Source of the DNA: Marispirochaeta sp964554875
GTDB taxonomy: Bacteria > Spirochaetota > Spirochaetia > JC444 > Marispirochaetaceae
DNA length: 64,000 nt
NCBI GenBank assembly: GCA_964554875.1
Contig: CAZKQJ010000004.1
Coordinates: 1 to 64,000 of the forward strand
Direction of reading: 5' to 3'
This document shows, piece by piece, positions 15,452 to 23,748 of this stretch. Positions within the stretch are counted from its first letter, which is position 1; every line of letters starts with the position of its first letter. The notes under the pieces are model-generated. The model searched no databases and was not told the DNA's origin. It saw nothing but the letters and a program-made list of their open reading frames with translations. The translations under genes and the position numbers were made by a program.

Positions 15452-17298
15452 TCCATGTACTCCCTCAGGGCCTGGGAGTAGCCTTCAAGGTGACTTGCCT
15501 GCTGCAGTACCCTTCGGAGGTTCCTCTCGGTTATTACCGAAAGAGCGCCGAATACCACTTCGGAGCGTTCGTTATAAAAAGCGTTCAACTCCGTAAGGAT
15601 GTTCCGATCGATCTCCTCCCGGGGAAGAATGTCAGCCGGAAGCTTTTCCCACAGGGCGGAGAGGGTATCTGCTGCCTCCTTCTTGTCGGAGAGTCCGATC
15701 TGCTTGAGAATATCCGCCTCACTGCTCTCTCCCTTTTGAGAGGATGCGGAAACCTTATCCCGGTCTTCCGTATTCACCGGCTGATTCATGAACACCGATC
15801 TGGCGATCCAGTGCAAAAACCGATAAAGGATGGATCCGAACCAGGAATAACGGGTATAGATGGAGCGGTAAATTTCGTTGTAAAGCTCCTCACGGTAAAT
15901 ATGAAAGATACGATCCGTCTGTCCCCAGGGATACTCCTGTAAACGCCGGACAAAATCGCTTTTGCTCTTCTTTTTTGCAAGAAACTCGTAGAGAGCTGAA
16001 CTCCTCAGAAGAGTCGCTGTATCCGGCTGCAGCTGAGCAGCGATCTTTTGTATCAGTTCCCGGAAGGCCTTGTCGCTGAGCATGGCGTCCTCAAAGCGGT
16101 GTCGCTCCATAAGCTCATTCCAGCGCAGATGAAGTTTGTCCCGGATACCGGAATTCAATCGTACACCCCTGGCATCGAGATAGGCTTCCAGGTTATCCCG
16201 GTGAATCAGCGTAACGCTTCCCCCGGGAGGGGTAAAACTCAGGGCCTCCGGGTTTTCGGATCCCATACCCACATGGTTTTTCTGAAAGAGCTGAAAGGTC
16301 TTTTTCAGCTCCTCCGGCGGGATCTCCGGAAAGGTGCTTTCCGCGGTCTGCAGAAGGTCGGCCGCGGATATGCACAGATTAATCGTGTCCCGCAGTATCT
16401 GTACAAAATCTTCCGGCGTTACATGACGGCGCTTCTCCTTTGCCGTCTGCATCATCTTTAAAACCGTAAGACTCTGAAGAAAATCATAGTCCTCGGGATT
16501 GTCGTAGCTGTATCGCGTCAGTATGTAGCTGTTATCCGGCGAAACAAGATCCGATAAAACCTGACGGCCGGCATCGCTGGAGGCGATAACCCTGTCCATG
16601 ACGAGCCTGGCAGCCTCCTCCCTGAACTCCTTTTCCGTACGGTGCTGTACCCTGGACAAGTCGTTTTCAAGAAGCTCCCGCGGCCGTCCCAGTATAAGGT
16701 TCTTGTAGCTGCCCAGCTTGTCGGAAAAGAAATCGGCATTTTCCCCGGAAAACTGGGCCAGGTGATACCGTATCTTTCGCCAGCAGAAAAGAGGGAATTC
16801 TTCGAGGAAATCTCCATGGAGCAGTATGGGAGGAAGCTGATCCTTGCTGAAGCGGATCTCCATTACTCCTTTTCCCTTGGTCTCTCCCCTTCGTTTCAGG
16901 CCGTCAAGCTCTTCCGGAGAGATGTGTTCCGTATCCTCGGGGAGAATGCTGAAGGCGCTGGAAGGAAAATGGCTGTACATGGGTACTGAGGCTTTACTGA
17001 AGGCTGTATAGGTCTCCTGAAGTTCATTTTCAACTTCTCCCCGGTTATTCAGATAGCGCTGATGAACTTCGAACTCCGTTTTACTCAGGCGCAGAAATCC
17101 CTCTTTGAGCAATTTCTTTATAATACCGCTGTTTCGAAAATCTATTCCCTGACGGGTTATTTCGCGAATCGGCACGGTAAAACTTCCAAAACGGCGGAGA
17201 ACACCGAGGATAACCTTAAACTCATTTTCTTCTTTGGCATCGGCCCCTATCATCCATAGAAGCCATCTGCCTTGATGATCAGGAAACAGGAATTTCAT
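15391..17298 (-). CDS. Large protein of unknown function between bioN and lhr
   Basis: I do not recognise this 635-residue protein. It has no signal peptide, no obvious nucleotide-binding loop and no cysteine cluster. It is rich in charged helical segments, with a possible hydrophobic amphipathic stretch near residues 485-515 (WFGSILYRFLHWIARSVF). An open TTG extends 11 codons upstream, but ATG at 17298 is chosen because it lies one base after the bioN stop (TAA-G-ATG). Its 3' end overlaps or abuts the helicase start, so the two are tightly coupled. A partner role with Lhr is inference from this coupling only. Confidence 0.7.
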   Translation of the reverse strand: MKFLFPDHQGRWLLWMIGADAKEENEFKVILGVLRRFGSFTVPIREITRQGIDFRNSGIIKKLLKEGFLRLSKTEFEVHQRYLNNRGEVENELQETYTAFSKASVPMYSHFPSSAFSILPEDTEHISPEELDGLKRRGETKGKGVMEIRFSKDQLPPILLHGDFLEEFPLFCWRKIRYHLAQFSGENADFFSDKLGSYKNLILGRPRELLENDLSRVQHRTEKEFREEAARLVMDRVIASSDAGRQVLSDLVSPDNSYILTRYSYDNPEDYDFLQSLTVLKMMQTAKEKRRHVTPEDFVQILRDTINLCISAADLLQTAESTFPEIPPEELKKTFQLFQKNHVGMGSENPEALSFTPPGGSVTLIHRDNLEAYLDARGVRLNSGIRDKLHLRWNELMERHRFEDAMLSDKAFRELIQKIAAQLQPDTATLLRSSALYEFLAKKKSKSDFVRRLQEYPWGQTDRIFHIYREELYNEIYRSIYTRYSWFGSILYRFLHWIARSVFMNQPVNTEDRDKVSASSQKGESSEADILKQIGLSDKKEAADTLSALWEKLPADILPREEIDRNILTELNAFYNERSEVVFGALSVITERNLRRVLQQASHLEGYSQALREYMECKMITIIASRSDMRAKTRP

Positions 17299-17299
17299 C

Positions 17300-18049
17300 T
17301 TACTTGGAGTATAACCTGAGATAGCCTTCAAGGTATACGAAAAAAAACCGTGACATGAGGTACCCTGCGATTACCGTAACAGAGACGAACACCTGAAGCC
17401 GGGGGATTTTTCCGAGAAGGAAGACCCGATTTTCGTCGAATCCCCTGGCATACAGTGCTTCGCTTAACTGGGAAGACTGTTTGACTGTACGCAGAAGCAG
17501 CGGGATGCTGATTGATTTAATCTTTCTAAAAGGTCGGTACCAGGGGACGCCTCCCCGCGAGGCCAGGGCCTCCCGTCCCGTTGTGAGAGCACGATTCAAA
17601 CGAGGAAGGAAACTCAAGGCTACGGAAATCATCATGGCAAAACAGGATGCGGGAAAACCGGGAATCCAGCGGCTGAGAGAATAGAATGTCCCGCGAATCT
17701 GAGAAACACTGCTTGTTCCGAGGTAGAGAAATCCCAGGATAACCCAGGCGTAGAGGCGTACGGAAAACCCCAGAAGTCCGAAAAAGGAAGACAATCCCCC
17801 CAGTGCAAGGGACAGAACCAGCAGTACCAGGGAAAAACGAAGGGCCGAAACGATCTGCTTCAAGGCACTCTGCCCGGGCGAAAGAAAAACCGGAAGTGCC
17901 AGGCTCAAGCCCGCTGCAAGAAAAGCGAGTTCCACCATGGCCGCCCTGTGTACTGCCATGGCAACGGCGAGCAGCATGACAAGCTTCAGCCTGGGGTCAT
18001 ACCGGTGAAGAAGGGAATCGCCTGCCTGGACGGAAAAACTCATCTCCAC
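17300..18049 (-). CDS. bioN: Energy-coupling factor transporter membrane protein (biotin)
   Basis: This 249-residue protein is the T-component that connects the substrate-binding protein BioY to the ATPase. Several hydrophobic segments occupy residues 25-150, and the coupling-helix signature ARGF occurs in EALYARGFDENR. It overlaps bioM by ten bases. With a single ATPase gene and bioY in the same operon it fits a dedicated BioMNY biotin importer; EcfT of a shared module is the alternative. Confidence 0.88.
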   Translation of the reverse strand: MEMSFSVQAGDSLLHRYDPRLKLVMLLAVAMAVHRAAMVELAFLAAGLSLALPVFLSPGQSALKQIVSALRFSLVLLVLSLALGGLSSFFGLLGFSVRLYAWVILGFLYLGTSSVSQIRGTFYSLSRWIPGFPASCFAMMISVALSFLPRLNRALTTGREALASRGGVPWYRPFRKIKSISIPLLLRTVKQSSQLSEALYARGFDENRVFLLGKIPRLQVFVSVTVIAGYLMSRFFFVYLEGYLRLYSK

Positions 18050-18792
18050 GATGCATACTCCAGGGGCATTCCTCCACGACAGGGATTGCGTACTCCGTGT
18101 TCCTCCAGTCTGTGGACAAGATCTTCCGGTTTTCCAGCGGCGCTCAGGCTTCCTTCTTTCATGAGGGCCACGCGGTCGCAGTGGGCCAGAATCTTCCCCA
18201 CATCGTGGGTTATGATACAGATTCCCTGCCCCCGGGCGTGAAGTTTCAGCAGAATTGCGAGGAGGGAGCGGACTCCCGCATAATCAAGCTCCATAAAAGG
18301 CTCGTCCAGAAGCAGTATTTCCGGCTCCATTGAAAGGATCGAGGCAAGGGCCAGTCGCCGGCGTTCTCCCCCGGAGAGGGTCATCGGATGACGCCCGGCA
18401 AGCGGAGCAAGGCCGAAAATATCCAGACTGGATTCAACCAGGGATTTCAGCCTGTTTCCCCGTATACCCATATTCTCGGGACCGAAGGCAAGCTCCGCAG
18501 CTACGGTCTCCTCGATTATCTGTTCCTCGGGGTGCTGAAACACAAGGCCGATTTTCTGCCTGACAGCTCTTCCGGCCCTGTGTACATCCTCTCCGCGATA
18601 CAGAACCCTGCCTTCCGAAGGCCTGACGAGACCGTTTGCATGGCGCATGAGCAGGGTTTTTCCGGCTCCGTTGGGTCCTGCAAGGATCAGGAGTTCTCCG
18701 GAAAAGAGCTCAAGATTTACCCCTCGCAGTCCCCAGAAGCCGTCGGGGAAGCGGTATCCCAGATTCTGAAAACTAAGAACAGGTTCACCCAT
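18040..18792 (-). CDS. bioM: Energy-coupling factor ATPase (biotin)
   Basis: This 250-residue ABC ATPase powers biotin uptake. Walker A is GPNGAGKT, the signature is LSGGERRRLALASIL and Walker B is EILLLDEP, followed by the D-loop and the switch histidine in ICIITHD. Its start overlaps the end of bioY by eight bases and its end overlaps bioN, forming a coupled bioY-bioM-bioN unit. Confidence 0.92.
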   Translation of the reverse strand: MGEPVLSFQNLGYRFPDGFWGLRGVNLELFSGELLILAGPNGAGKTLLMRHANGLVRPSEGRVLYRGEDVHRAGRAVRQKIGLVFQHPEEQIIEETVAAELAFGPENMGIRGNRLKSLVESSLDIFGLAPLAGRHPMTLSGGERRRLALASILSMEPEILLLDEPFMELDYAGVRSLLAILLKLHARGQGICIITHDVGKILAHCDRVALMKEGSLSAAGKPEDLVHRLEEHGVRNPCRGGMPLEYASWR

Positions 18793-19333
18793 TAGTGATC
18801 ATGAGTCTGTTCAGTGAACGGGCGACGCTTGCAGCTGCTGCGATTTTAAGAAGGTCCCCGGGAATGAACGGCACCAGACCAATAAGCAGCCCCCGTGTTA
18901 AAGAGACGCTTTCTCCGCTGGCGGAGGAGACCCGCCACATGAGCCAGGGGACTCCAAGCAGATAGACTGATACCATTCCAAGCCCTGCAGCAAGCAGCAG
19001 GACCGTGAATTTGGTCGGGTTTATCCGGCTGACAAGTCCCGCCAGGAAGGCACCTGCGGGATAGCCCAGAAGATAACCTCCTGTGGGACCGAGAAAGACG
19101 GCGAACCCTCCGCCGGCGCTGAAGACGGGAAGACCAAGGGCGCCAAGGAAGAGATAGAGCATTACCGACACTGTTCCTCCAACAGGGCCGAGGAAAAGCC
19201 CGGAGAGAATAACGAAAAAGTTGGCCAGAACAATCGGGACAGGGCCGAGGGGAATACGAATGAAAGTCCCTAAAATAATAAGGGAGGCGAATACGGCGGA
19301 GTGTATTGCCATGGAAAGATGTTTCTGATTCAT
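18785..19333 (-). CDS. bioY: Biotin-binding transporter component BioY
   Basis: This 182-residue membrane protein binds biotin for the ECF transporter. It carries the BioY hallmarks: IRIPLGPVPI near the N-terminus, LGALGLPVFSAGGGF, and FLGPTGGYLLGYPAGAFL in the middle, with about six hydrophobic helices. The ATG at 19333 is preferred over an upstream in-frame start at 19372 that would run into birA, because CAGGAG lies eight bases before it. Confidence 0.95.
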   Translation of the reverse strand: MNQKHLSMAIHSAVFASLIILGTFIRIPLGPVPIVLANFFVILSGLFLGPVGGTVSVMLYLFLGALGLPVFSAGGGFAVFLGPTGGYLLGYPAGAFLAGLVSRINPTKFTVLLLAAGLGMVSVYLLGVPWLMWRVSSASGESVSLTRGLLIGLVPFIPGDLLKIAAAASVARSLNRLMITNG

Positions 19334-19358
19334 TTGTGCTCCTGTGAAATAGTTCTTT

Positions 19359-20309
19359 TCATACGGGACCAATTATTCGCGGACCTGCTGCGATTTCGTA
19401 CAATACTCCGCCAGCGTCGGCAGCAATCAGTGACCCGTTAAGCGCGAGATCCCGTACGATATAATCGGTTTTATCAATCGTAAAGATCGTCTCTGTGGTA
19501 TGTGTCCGATTCCTCCATCTTTCACGGACCTTGATGGGCTCGATCCTGTCGAGAGAAGATTCCAGTACCGGCTTGAGTATGTCAAAAAGCGGCCGTATCC
19601 CCGGGACTTCCCGGCAGCAGGCAGGGATCTCCGCCTGCAGACTTGTAACGCTGCGGTCGCGTATTCCAGAAAACTCTTCCATGGAACGTACGTTCAGACC
19701 GAAACCGAGCAGGGCGCGATCAGGCGTGTCAGCCGGACCGGATAACTCAAGCAACAGACCTCCAAGCTTCCTGTCTCCGACGCAAAGATCATTGGGCCAG
19801 CGAAAACGACAATCCACGCCATATTCGTTTCGTAATGAATCAACCAGTGCCAGGCCGGACTGTATTATATAGAGGGAGATGTAGGCCGCGGGAAGCCGGG
19901 GCAGGAAGGCGGCTGTCAGATACAGGCCGCCTTCGGGAGAAATCCAGGACTTTTTGTTTCTTCCCCGTCCGGCCTTTTGTCTGCGGGCAAGGTAAAACTG
20001 AACCTCCTCGCAGTTTCGCATCGACTTTTCAGATGCCTCTTCCATGGTGGATGCAACCACATTCCGGATGTGGACTTTACGCGAGTCATATTCCGAGGGG
20101 GAGGGGTAATCAGGCTCGGACATAAGGCGGTAGCCCCTCTTGCCGGACTCTATGGTAAAACCTTCTTCCCCCAGCTTGATTATGTGTTTTCGTACCGCTA
20201 CCCTGGAGATGCCCAGTTTTTCCCCCAGCTCTGTTCCCGAAACAGGTCCCGTTTTTTTCCGGAGGCATTCGAGTACAGCGGATCGATGTTCTGACTTTAC
20301 GTTAACCAT
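19359..20309 (-). CDS. birA: Biotin-protein ligase and biotin repressor
   Basis: This 316-residue bifunctional protein charges biotin-dependent enzymes and represses biotin genes. Residues about 10-65 form a winged helix-turn-helix (VSGTELGEKLGISRVAVRKH), showing it is the regulatory class. The ligase core has the biotinyl-AMP loop GRGRNKKSW, WPNDLCVGDRKLGG and the C-terminal SH3-like cap. The ATG at 20309 lies within a BirA operator and has no Shine-Dalgarno, so a leaderless mRNA is possible; GTG at 20330 is an alternative start. Its main client here is probably the giant carboxylase at 30.4 kb with its EAMKM site. It leads an operon continuing into bioY. Confidence 0.94.
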   Translation of the reverse strand: MVNVKSEHRSAVLECLRKKTGPVSGTELGEKLGISRVAVRKHIIKLGEEGFTIESGKRGYRLMSEPDYPSPSEYDSRKVHIRNVVASTMEEASEKSMRNCEEVQFYLARRQKAGRGRNKKSWISPEGGLYLTAAFLPRLPAAYISLYIIQSGLALVDSLRNEYGVDCRFRWPNDLCVGDRKLGGLLLELSGPADTPDRALLGFGLNVRSMEEFSGIRDRSVTSLQAEIPACCREVPGIRPLFDILKPVLESSLDRIEPIKVRERWRNRTHTTETIFTIDKTDYIVRDLALNGSLIAADAGGVLYEIAAGPRIIGPV

Positions 20310-20328
20310 AAGCTTGCGTATGGTTAAC
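20301..20328. promoter_or_regulatory. BirA operator
   Basis: GTTAACC (20301-20307) and GGTTAAC (20322-20328) are perfect inverted arms separated by 14 bases, exactly the known BirA box pattern TTGTTAACC-N14-GGTTAACAA. The left arm contains the birA start codon on the minus strand. TTGAAT on the minus strand upstream (about 20343-20348) is a possible -35 element, which would place the operator over the -10 and start site. Confidence 0.85.
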
Positions 20329-20392
20329 ACATATCTGCGAGGTATTCAAGCAGGTTTAAGGGTTTTTTGATACTGTGGCGGTGGGAAAGGGC

Positions 20393-20623
20393 CTAAAAAT
20401 CTTTTCTATCTATCTGGGTACGAAGCTCAAGTCCCGCCAGGGAGCATACCGTCTTTACATCCTCCTCGATCTTCCGCGTCGCTTTTACTTCGGCAAGACT
20501 GGTTCTTGTATCGACCTTGACGTCTGTTACTGCAGAAAGTTCCAGCAACCCTCGTTTCATGAGCAGGGCTTTTTCCGGAGTCAGTCTGTCAATGATAAAA
20601 TAGTATGATTTAGCACGGGCCAT
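20393..20623 (-). CDS. Small HMA-fold-like protein without metal cysteines
   Basis: This 76-residue protein shows a beta-alpha-beta-beta-alpha-beta pattern resembling heavy-metal-associated domains (VTDVKVDTRTSLAEVKA), but the CxxC metal site is absent; the lone Cys is in helix two. Metal binding is therefore unlikely and the function is unknown. It lies just upstream of the birA promoter in the same direction, and is divergent from the lipoprotein gene. The start is uncertain because no Shine-Dalgarno is obvious. Confidence 0.5.
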   Translation of the reverse strand: MARAKSYYFIIDRLTPEKALLMKRGLLELSAVTDVKVDTRTSLAEVKATRKIEEDVKTVCSLAGLELRTQIDRKDF

Positions 20624-20665
20624 GGGTCATAATTACATGAAGATGCGTAAAAATCAATTTACCTG

Positions 20666-20674
20666 TGATATAAT
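20666..20674 (+). promoter_or_regulatory. Extended -10 promoter of the LPP20 lipoprotein gene
   Basis: A perfect extended -10 (TGA followed by TATAAT, 20666-20674) lies about 80 bases before the lipoprotein start. No good -35 is visible, as expected for an extended -10 promoter. Confidence 0.55.
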
Positions 20675-20755
20675 TTTAGAAAAGAAAACTTGAAAAGGAC
20701 CATGGAAAGGAGTAGTGTATACTGCATAGGCTTTCTTTGGCAAAGGAGAAAAAAA

Positions 20756-21295
20756 ATGAAAAGAGTTCTTGTCTTACTGGTATCGTTGACCCTTCTTGGA
20801 CTGGTGATTTCTTGTTCCTCCGCACCGGAACCGGTAGCTGCACCATCCAAGGATCTACCTGACTGGGTTCTTGCTCCTCCTGTAGCGGATGATGCCTACT
20901 ATGGGGTAGGAAGCTACAAGTCGGCTAACCTTTCCACCGCACGAACCGCCGCCACCGCCAATGCCAGGGCTGAGATCGCCGCTCAGGTCGAGGTTCAGGT
21001 TGACAGTGCTGTTAAACAGTATGCCCAGGAAGCCGGAGTCGACGGCAATCGTCAGGTCATCGAGTTCCTGGAAACCGTCACAAAGCAGGTCGCTTCCGCC
21101 ACTCTGAATGGCTCCAAGGTTGTTGAGACCTATCGGGACGACGACGGCACGGTCTATGTTATGGTTATGTACGAAAAAAGCGCCCTCAGGGAAGCTGCGG
21201 AAAAGGAGCTTTTTGTACGGAACGAGGACGCCGCTTTTGCGGAATTCAAAGCTGCCGAAGCCATGAAGTGGCTTGACGCTGAGTTGGAAAAGTAA
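20756..21295 (+). CDS. LPP20 family lipoprotein
   Basis: This 179-residue lipoprotein has a basic N-terminus, a hydrophobic core and the lipobox LGLVISC, giving lipidation at Cys22 and anchoring at a membrane. The mature part begins with a Pro/Ala linker, then DWVLAPPVADDAYYGVGSYK and a long Ala-rich helix, the pattern of LPP20-like domains. ATG at 20756 is chosen over an upstream ATG at 20690 because AAAGGAG precedes it. It is the first of three adjacent paralogous lipoproteins but is separated from the next by a strong terminator. Confidence 0.85.
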   Translation: MKRVLVLLVSLTLLGLVISCSSAPEPVAAPSKDLPDWVLAPPVADDAYYGVGSYKSANLSTARTAATANARAEIAAQVEVQVDSAVKQYAQEAGVDGNRQVIEFLETVTKQVASATLNGSKVVETYRDDDGTVYVMVMYEKSALREAAEKELFVRNEDAAFAEFKAAEAMKWLDAELEK

Positions 21296-21326
21296 GATTT
21301 TTTCAGGTTTTTTGATTTGGAAAAAA

Positions 21327-21359
21327 GACGGTACGATCAGTTTCGTACCGTCTTTTTTT
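21327..21359 (+). terminator. Rho-independent terminator
   Basis: A 10-bp perfect stem (GACGGTACGA / TCGTACCGTC) with a 6-base loop is followed by seven T residues; A residues before the stem extend pairing with the T tract. It ends the first LPP20 transcript. Confidence 0.9.
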
Positions 21360-21375
21360 AGGTTAGAATAGAAAA

Positions 21376-22302
21376 ATGACAGGTGTAGGTGTGCTTCGAT
21401 CAATCTGTTTTTTCCCCCTTATTCTATTTGTTATAGCCTGTACCGGCACCCCTGAACCTGTCGGAGCAATGGAAGACATCACGGAAAATCAGAAAAGGGA
21501 GTATTCCACCTGGCAGGATCTGCGCAGGCCGATAGTCGGTGAGCTCGATCTGCCCCCCGCCGAGGAGATCGTGCCTCCGCCCCTTCCTGCTCCTTCATGG
21601 ATGCCGGCCCGCTTACCCTGGTGGGTGTGGCTCCCTCAGGATTCCACCGAAAGCCCCCTCTTCCTTGGTACATCCTTTCCCAGGGTTTCCAGAACGGAGG
21701 AACTTAAGCAGTGCATACGAAACGCTGCCAGACAGGCAGCCCAGTATGCGGGTATCGCTGCACGGGTTTCCTCCTTTCGGGGAAGTTTTCGGGAAGGTAC
21801 CGGGTATGCGGAGGATATTCAGCTTCAGTACAGCGAAAACCTGGTTCCGGATTTTATCCGGGAAGCTGAACTGCGCACCCTTTATCAGGACGAAACGGGA
21901 AGCTATGCCCTGATCCGTTTTCCGTCCCTTATTTCCGATACAGGCACTGCTGAAAGTCCGGATATAAATGTTCTCACAGGATTCTCCGAACCTGAGTGGA
22001 TTTCCCGACTTCCAGATATTCAAGGGTATTACCTGGGCCTCGGGGTATCCCGTCCCCGGGTGCGTTTCGCCGATTCAATAGCCGAAGCCGATAAGGCGGC
22101 CCTGGCGGAAATATTGTTTCAGCTGGCAGCGGAGGTCGAGGTCAGCTATGATGTAAAGACAGGGGAGGGTACAGGGTCTTCCTTTTATGAGGATGTTTAC
22201 CAGTTTTCAAGCGCCACGGTAAAAGGTCTTCAGATTATCGCGCGCTGGCGTAATCCGGAGGGATCCTATTTTTATTCCCTCGCTGTGCTTCCCCGGAAAT
22301 AA
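21376..22302 (+). CDS. LPP20-like lipoprotein with two domain repeats
   Basis: This 308-residue protein has a signal peptide ending in the lipobox LFVIAC, so it is lipidated at Cys22. A proline-rich linker (about 60-75) precedes two copies of the LPP20-like pattern: WWVWLPQD...PLFLGTSF with an Ala-rich helix near 85-130, and EPEWISRLPDIQGYYLGLG with SIAEADKAALAEIL near 210-250. It begins 17 bases after the terminator of the preceding gene, so it probably has its own promoter or depends on readthrough. Confidence 0.7.
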   Translation: MTGVGVLRSICFFPLILFVIACTGTPEPVGAMEDITENQKREYSTWQDLRRPIVGELDLPPAEEIVPPPLPAPSWMPARLPWWVWLPQDSTESPLFLGTSFPRVSRTEELKQCIRNAARQAAQYAGIAARVSSFRGSFREGTGYAEDIQLQYSENLVPDFIREAELRTLYQDETGSYALIRFPSLISDTGTAESPDINVLTGFSEPEWISRLPDIQGYYLGLGVSRPRVRFADSIAEADKAALAEILFQLAAEVEVSYDVKTGEGTGSSFYEDVYQFSSATVKGLQIIARWRNPEGSYFYSLAVLPRK

Positions 22303-22332
22303 AATGACGATCGTAACGATTCGAGGTATGCT

Positions 22333-23670
22333 GTGATACGAACAATGCTTGTCATCAGGATATGTGGGGCAGCGGCAGCGCTGTTACTTTTTTTCTCATG
22401 CATGAGCAGCCCCAGGCAGCCTGACTGGATTGAACGATACCCTTCGGATGACAGATACTATATCGGTATCGGTTCTTCCAACGATCCGGTCCAGTCCGTG
22501 GCCGCCGCCAAAGCCCGTCAGGATGCCCTTGCCAATCTGGCATCCTCCATATCGACATCCATAATTACTGAAACCGAGACCCGGATTTCCGAAAGCACGG
22601 AGAATAATAACGTTCAATCCGTACAGCGCAGAATACAGGAGAAGGTCTATCAGACGCTGGAAGGAGCAGAGGTCGTCGACAGCTTCTATTCAATGCGGCA
22701 GGGCTACTGGGTTTACATGAGGATATCCAGGAACCAGCTGGAGCGTCAGAAGAGGGAGCTGGCAAAACGTCTCGAGGAGCTTCTTCTTCCTGTTTATACC
22801 GAAGAGGACCTCTCTGCGGCGGCATCACTGTCTCTGCTGCATAAAGGGCATGAACTGCTCATGGACTCCCCCTATTTTACAAGCCTTAGCGGAGAACTGG
22901 GAAAAACCCGGGGGAACCTCCTGGACCTTGTTGAAAAAAAGACAGCGGAAACTCTTGCCTCAATCAGTATTTCCGTTCAGCCCGATAGTTTGGAAGGACG
23001 GGCCGGCGAACGGGTGGGGGCAATAGTCAGTATTCAGGGGAAACTGCCGGCCGGTTTACTGCCGATTTCAGTCAGCCTGGATGAGGAGATCCTGAAAGAG
23101 GGCGATACGGGAGATGATGGACGCTATGCGTTTCAGATCGATCTCGCCGGAATACCCCTGGGACACAGGACTCTTTCGATCGATATTCAGCTCGATGCCC
23201 TGGGTATTGAACAGAAGGACTATTACCTGAACATGCCCTCCATCAGCGCAGAGCTTCCGGTTCATGTTCTGCCTCTGCCTCTTGACTTCATAATGGAGTA
23301 TGATGAGAGGATCACCCTGGAGGGAATACCTGAGATGGCTTCCGGGCTTTTTTTCGCTTCCGAACTGCCCTTTTCGCTGGCCGAGGAAAACGACGGTTCG
23401 GAATATTCCCTGCGCTGCCGGCTTATTGTGGAGGATTTTCCCCGTTATCGGGACAACTCCCTCGAAATATCCCAGGCCCGTCTGATAATCCAGGTTGAGT
23501 TTCAAGGCCGGATCCTTTACAGCTATCAGAGTCCGGCCATGAAAGACGGAGGACTCACAATTTCACAGGCCCATGAACGTACGATCAAAAAGCTCTTCCG
23601 GAAGCTTGAGGACGAACAGGAGTACCTCCCGGGATTGATCGAGGCCCTTCCCATACGAACTTCCAGATAG
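22333..23670 (+). CDS. LPP20-like lipoprotein with large C-terminal region
   Basis: This 445-residue protein starts at GTG 22333 (GAGG seven bases upstream) with ATG 22345 as alternative. A lipobox LFFSC lies at about residues 20-24. The domain PDWIERYPSDDRYYIGIGSS followed by an Ala-rich helix (AAAKARQDALANLASSI) is the LPP20-like part. Residues about 150-445 hold a helical segment, then a beta-rich section resembling an immunoglobulin-like fold, with no recognised function. Proximity to the preceding gene (30 bases) suggests co-transcription. Confidence 0.7.
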   Translation: MIRTMLVIRICGAAAALLLFFSCMSSPRQPDWIERYPSDDRYYIGIGSSNDPVQSVAAAKARQDALANLASSISTSIITETETRISESTENNNVQSVQRRIQEKVYQTLEGAEVVDSFYSMRQGYWVYMRISRNQLERQKRELAKRLEELLLPVYTEEDLSAAASLSLLHKGHELLMDSPYFTSLSGELGKTRGNLLDLVEKKTAETLASISISVQPDSLEGRAGERVGAIVSIQGKLPAGLLPISVSLDEEILKEGDTGDDGRYAFQIDLAGIPLGHRTLSIDIQLDALGIEQKDYYLNMPSISAELPVHVLPLPLDFIMEYDERITLEGIPEMASGLFFASELPFSLAEENDGSEYSLRCRLIVEDFPRYRDNSLEISQARLIIQVEFQGRILYSYQSPAMKDGGLTISQAHERTIKKLFRKLEDEQEYLPGLIEALPIRTSR

Positions 23671-23748
23671 GTTCCGGTCAGCCGGTGCAGGTACTTGAAA
23701 AAAACAGCCTCATCCTATAGGTTTTTCTACCTGGTTAATGGAGGGTAG

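Noticed and set aside
10121..17298. DISARM- or BREX-type defence island
   Set aside because: Only a helicase and a methyltransferase are present; no phospholipase-D-like, DrmB-like, PglZ-like or BrxC-like protein is recognisable.
23671..23748. preQ1 riboswitch before the queuosine precursor transporter
   Set aside because: The leader has short AGGT/ACCT pairings and A-rich runs, but I could not fit it to the preQ1-I or preQ1-II consensus. A covariance-model search would settle it.
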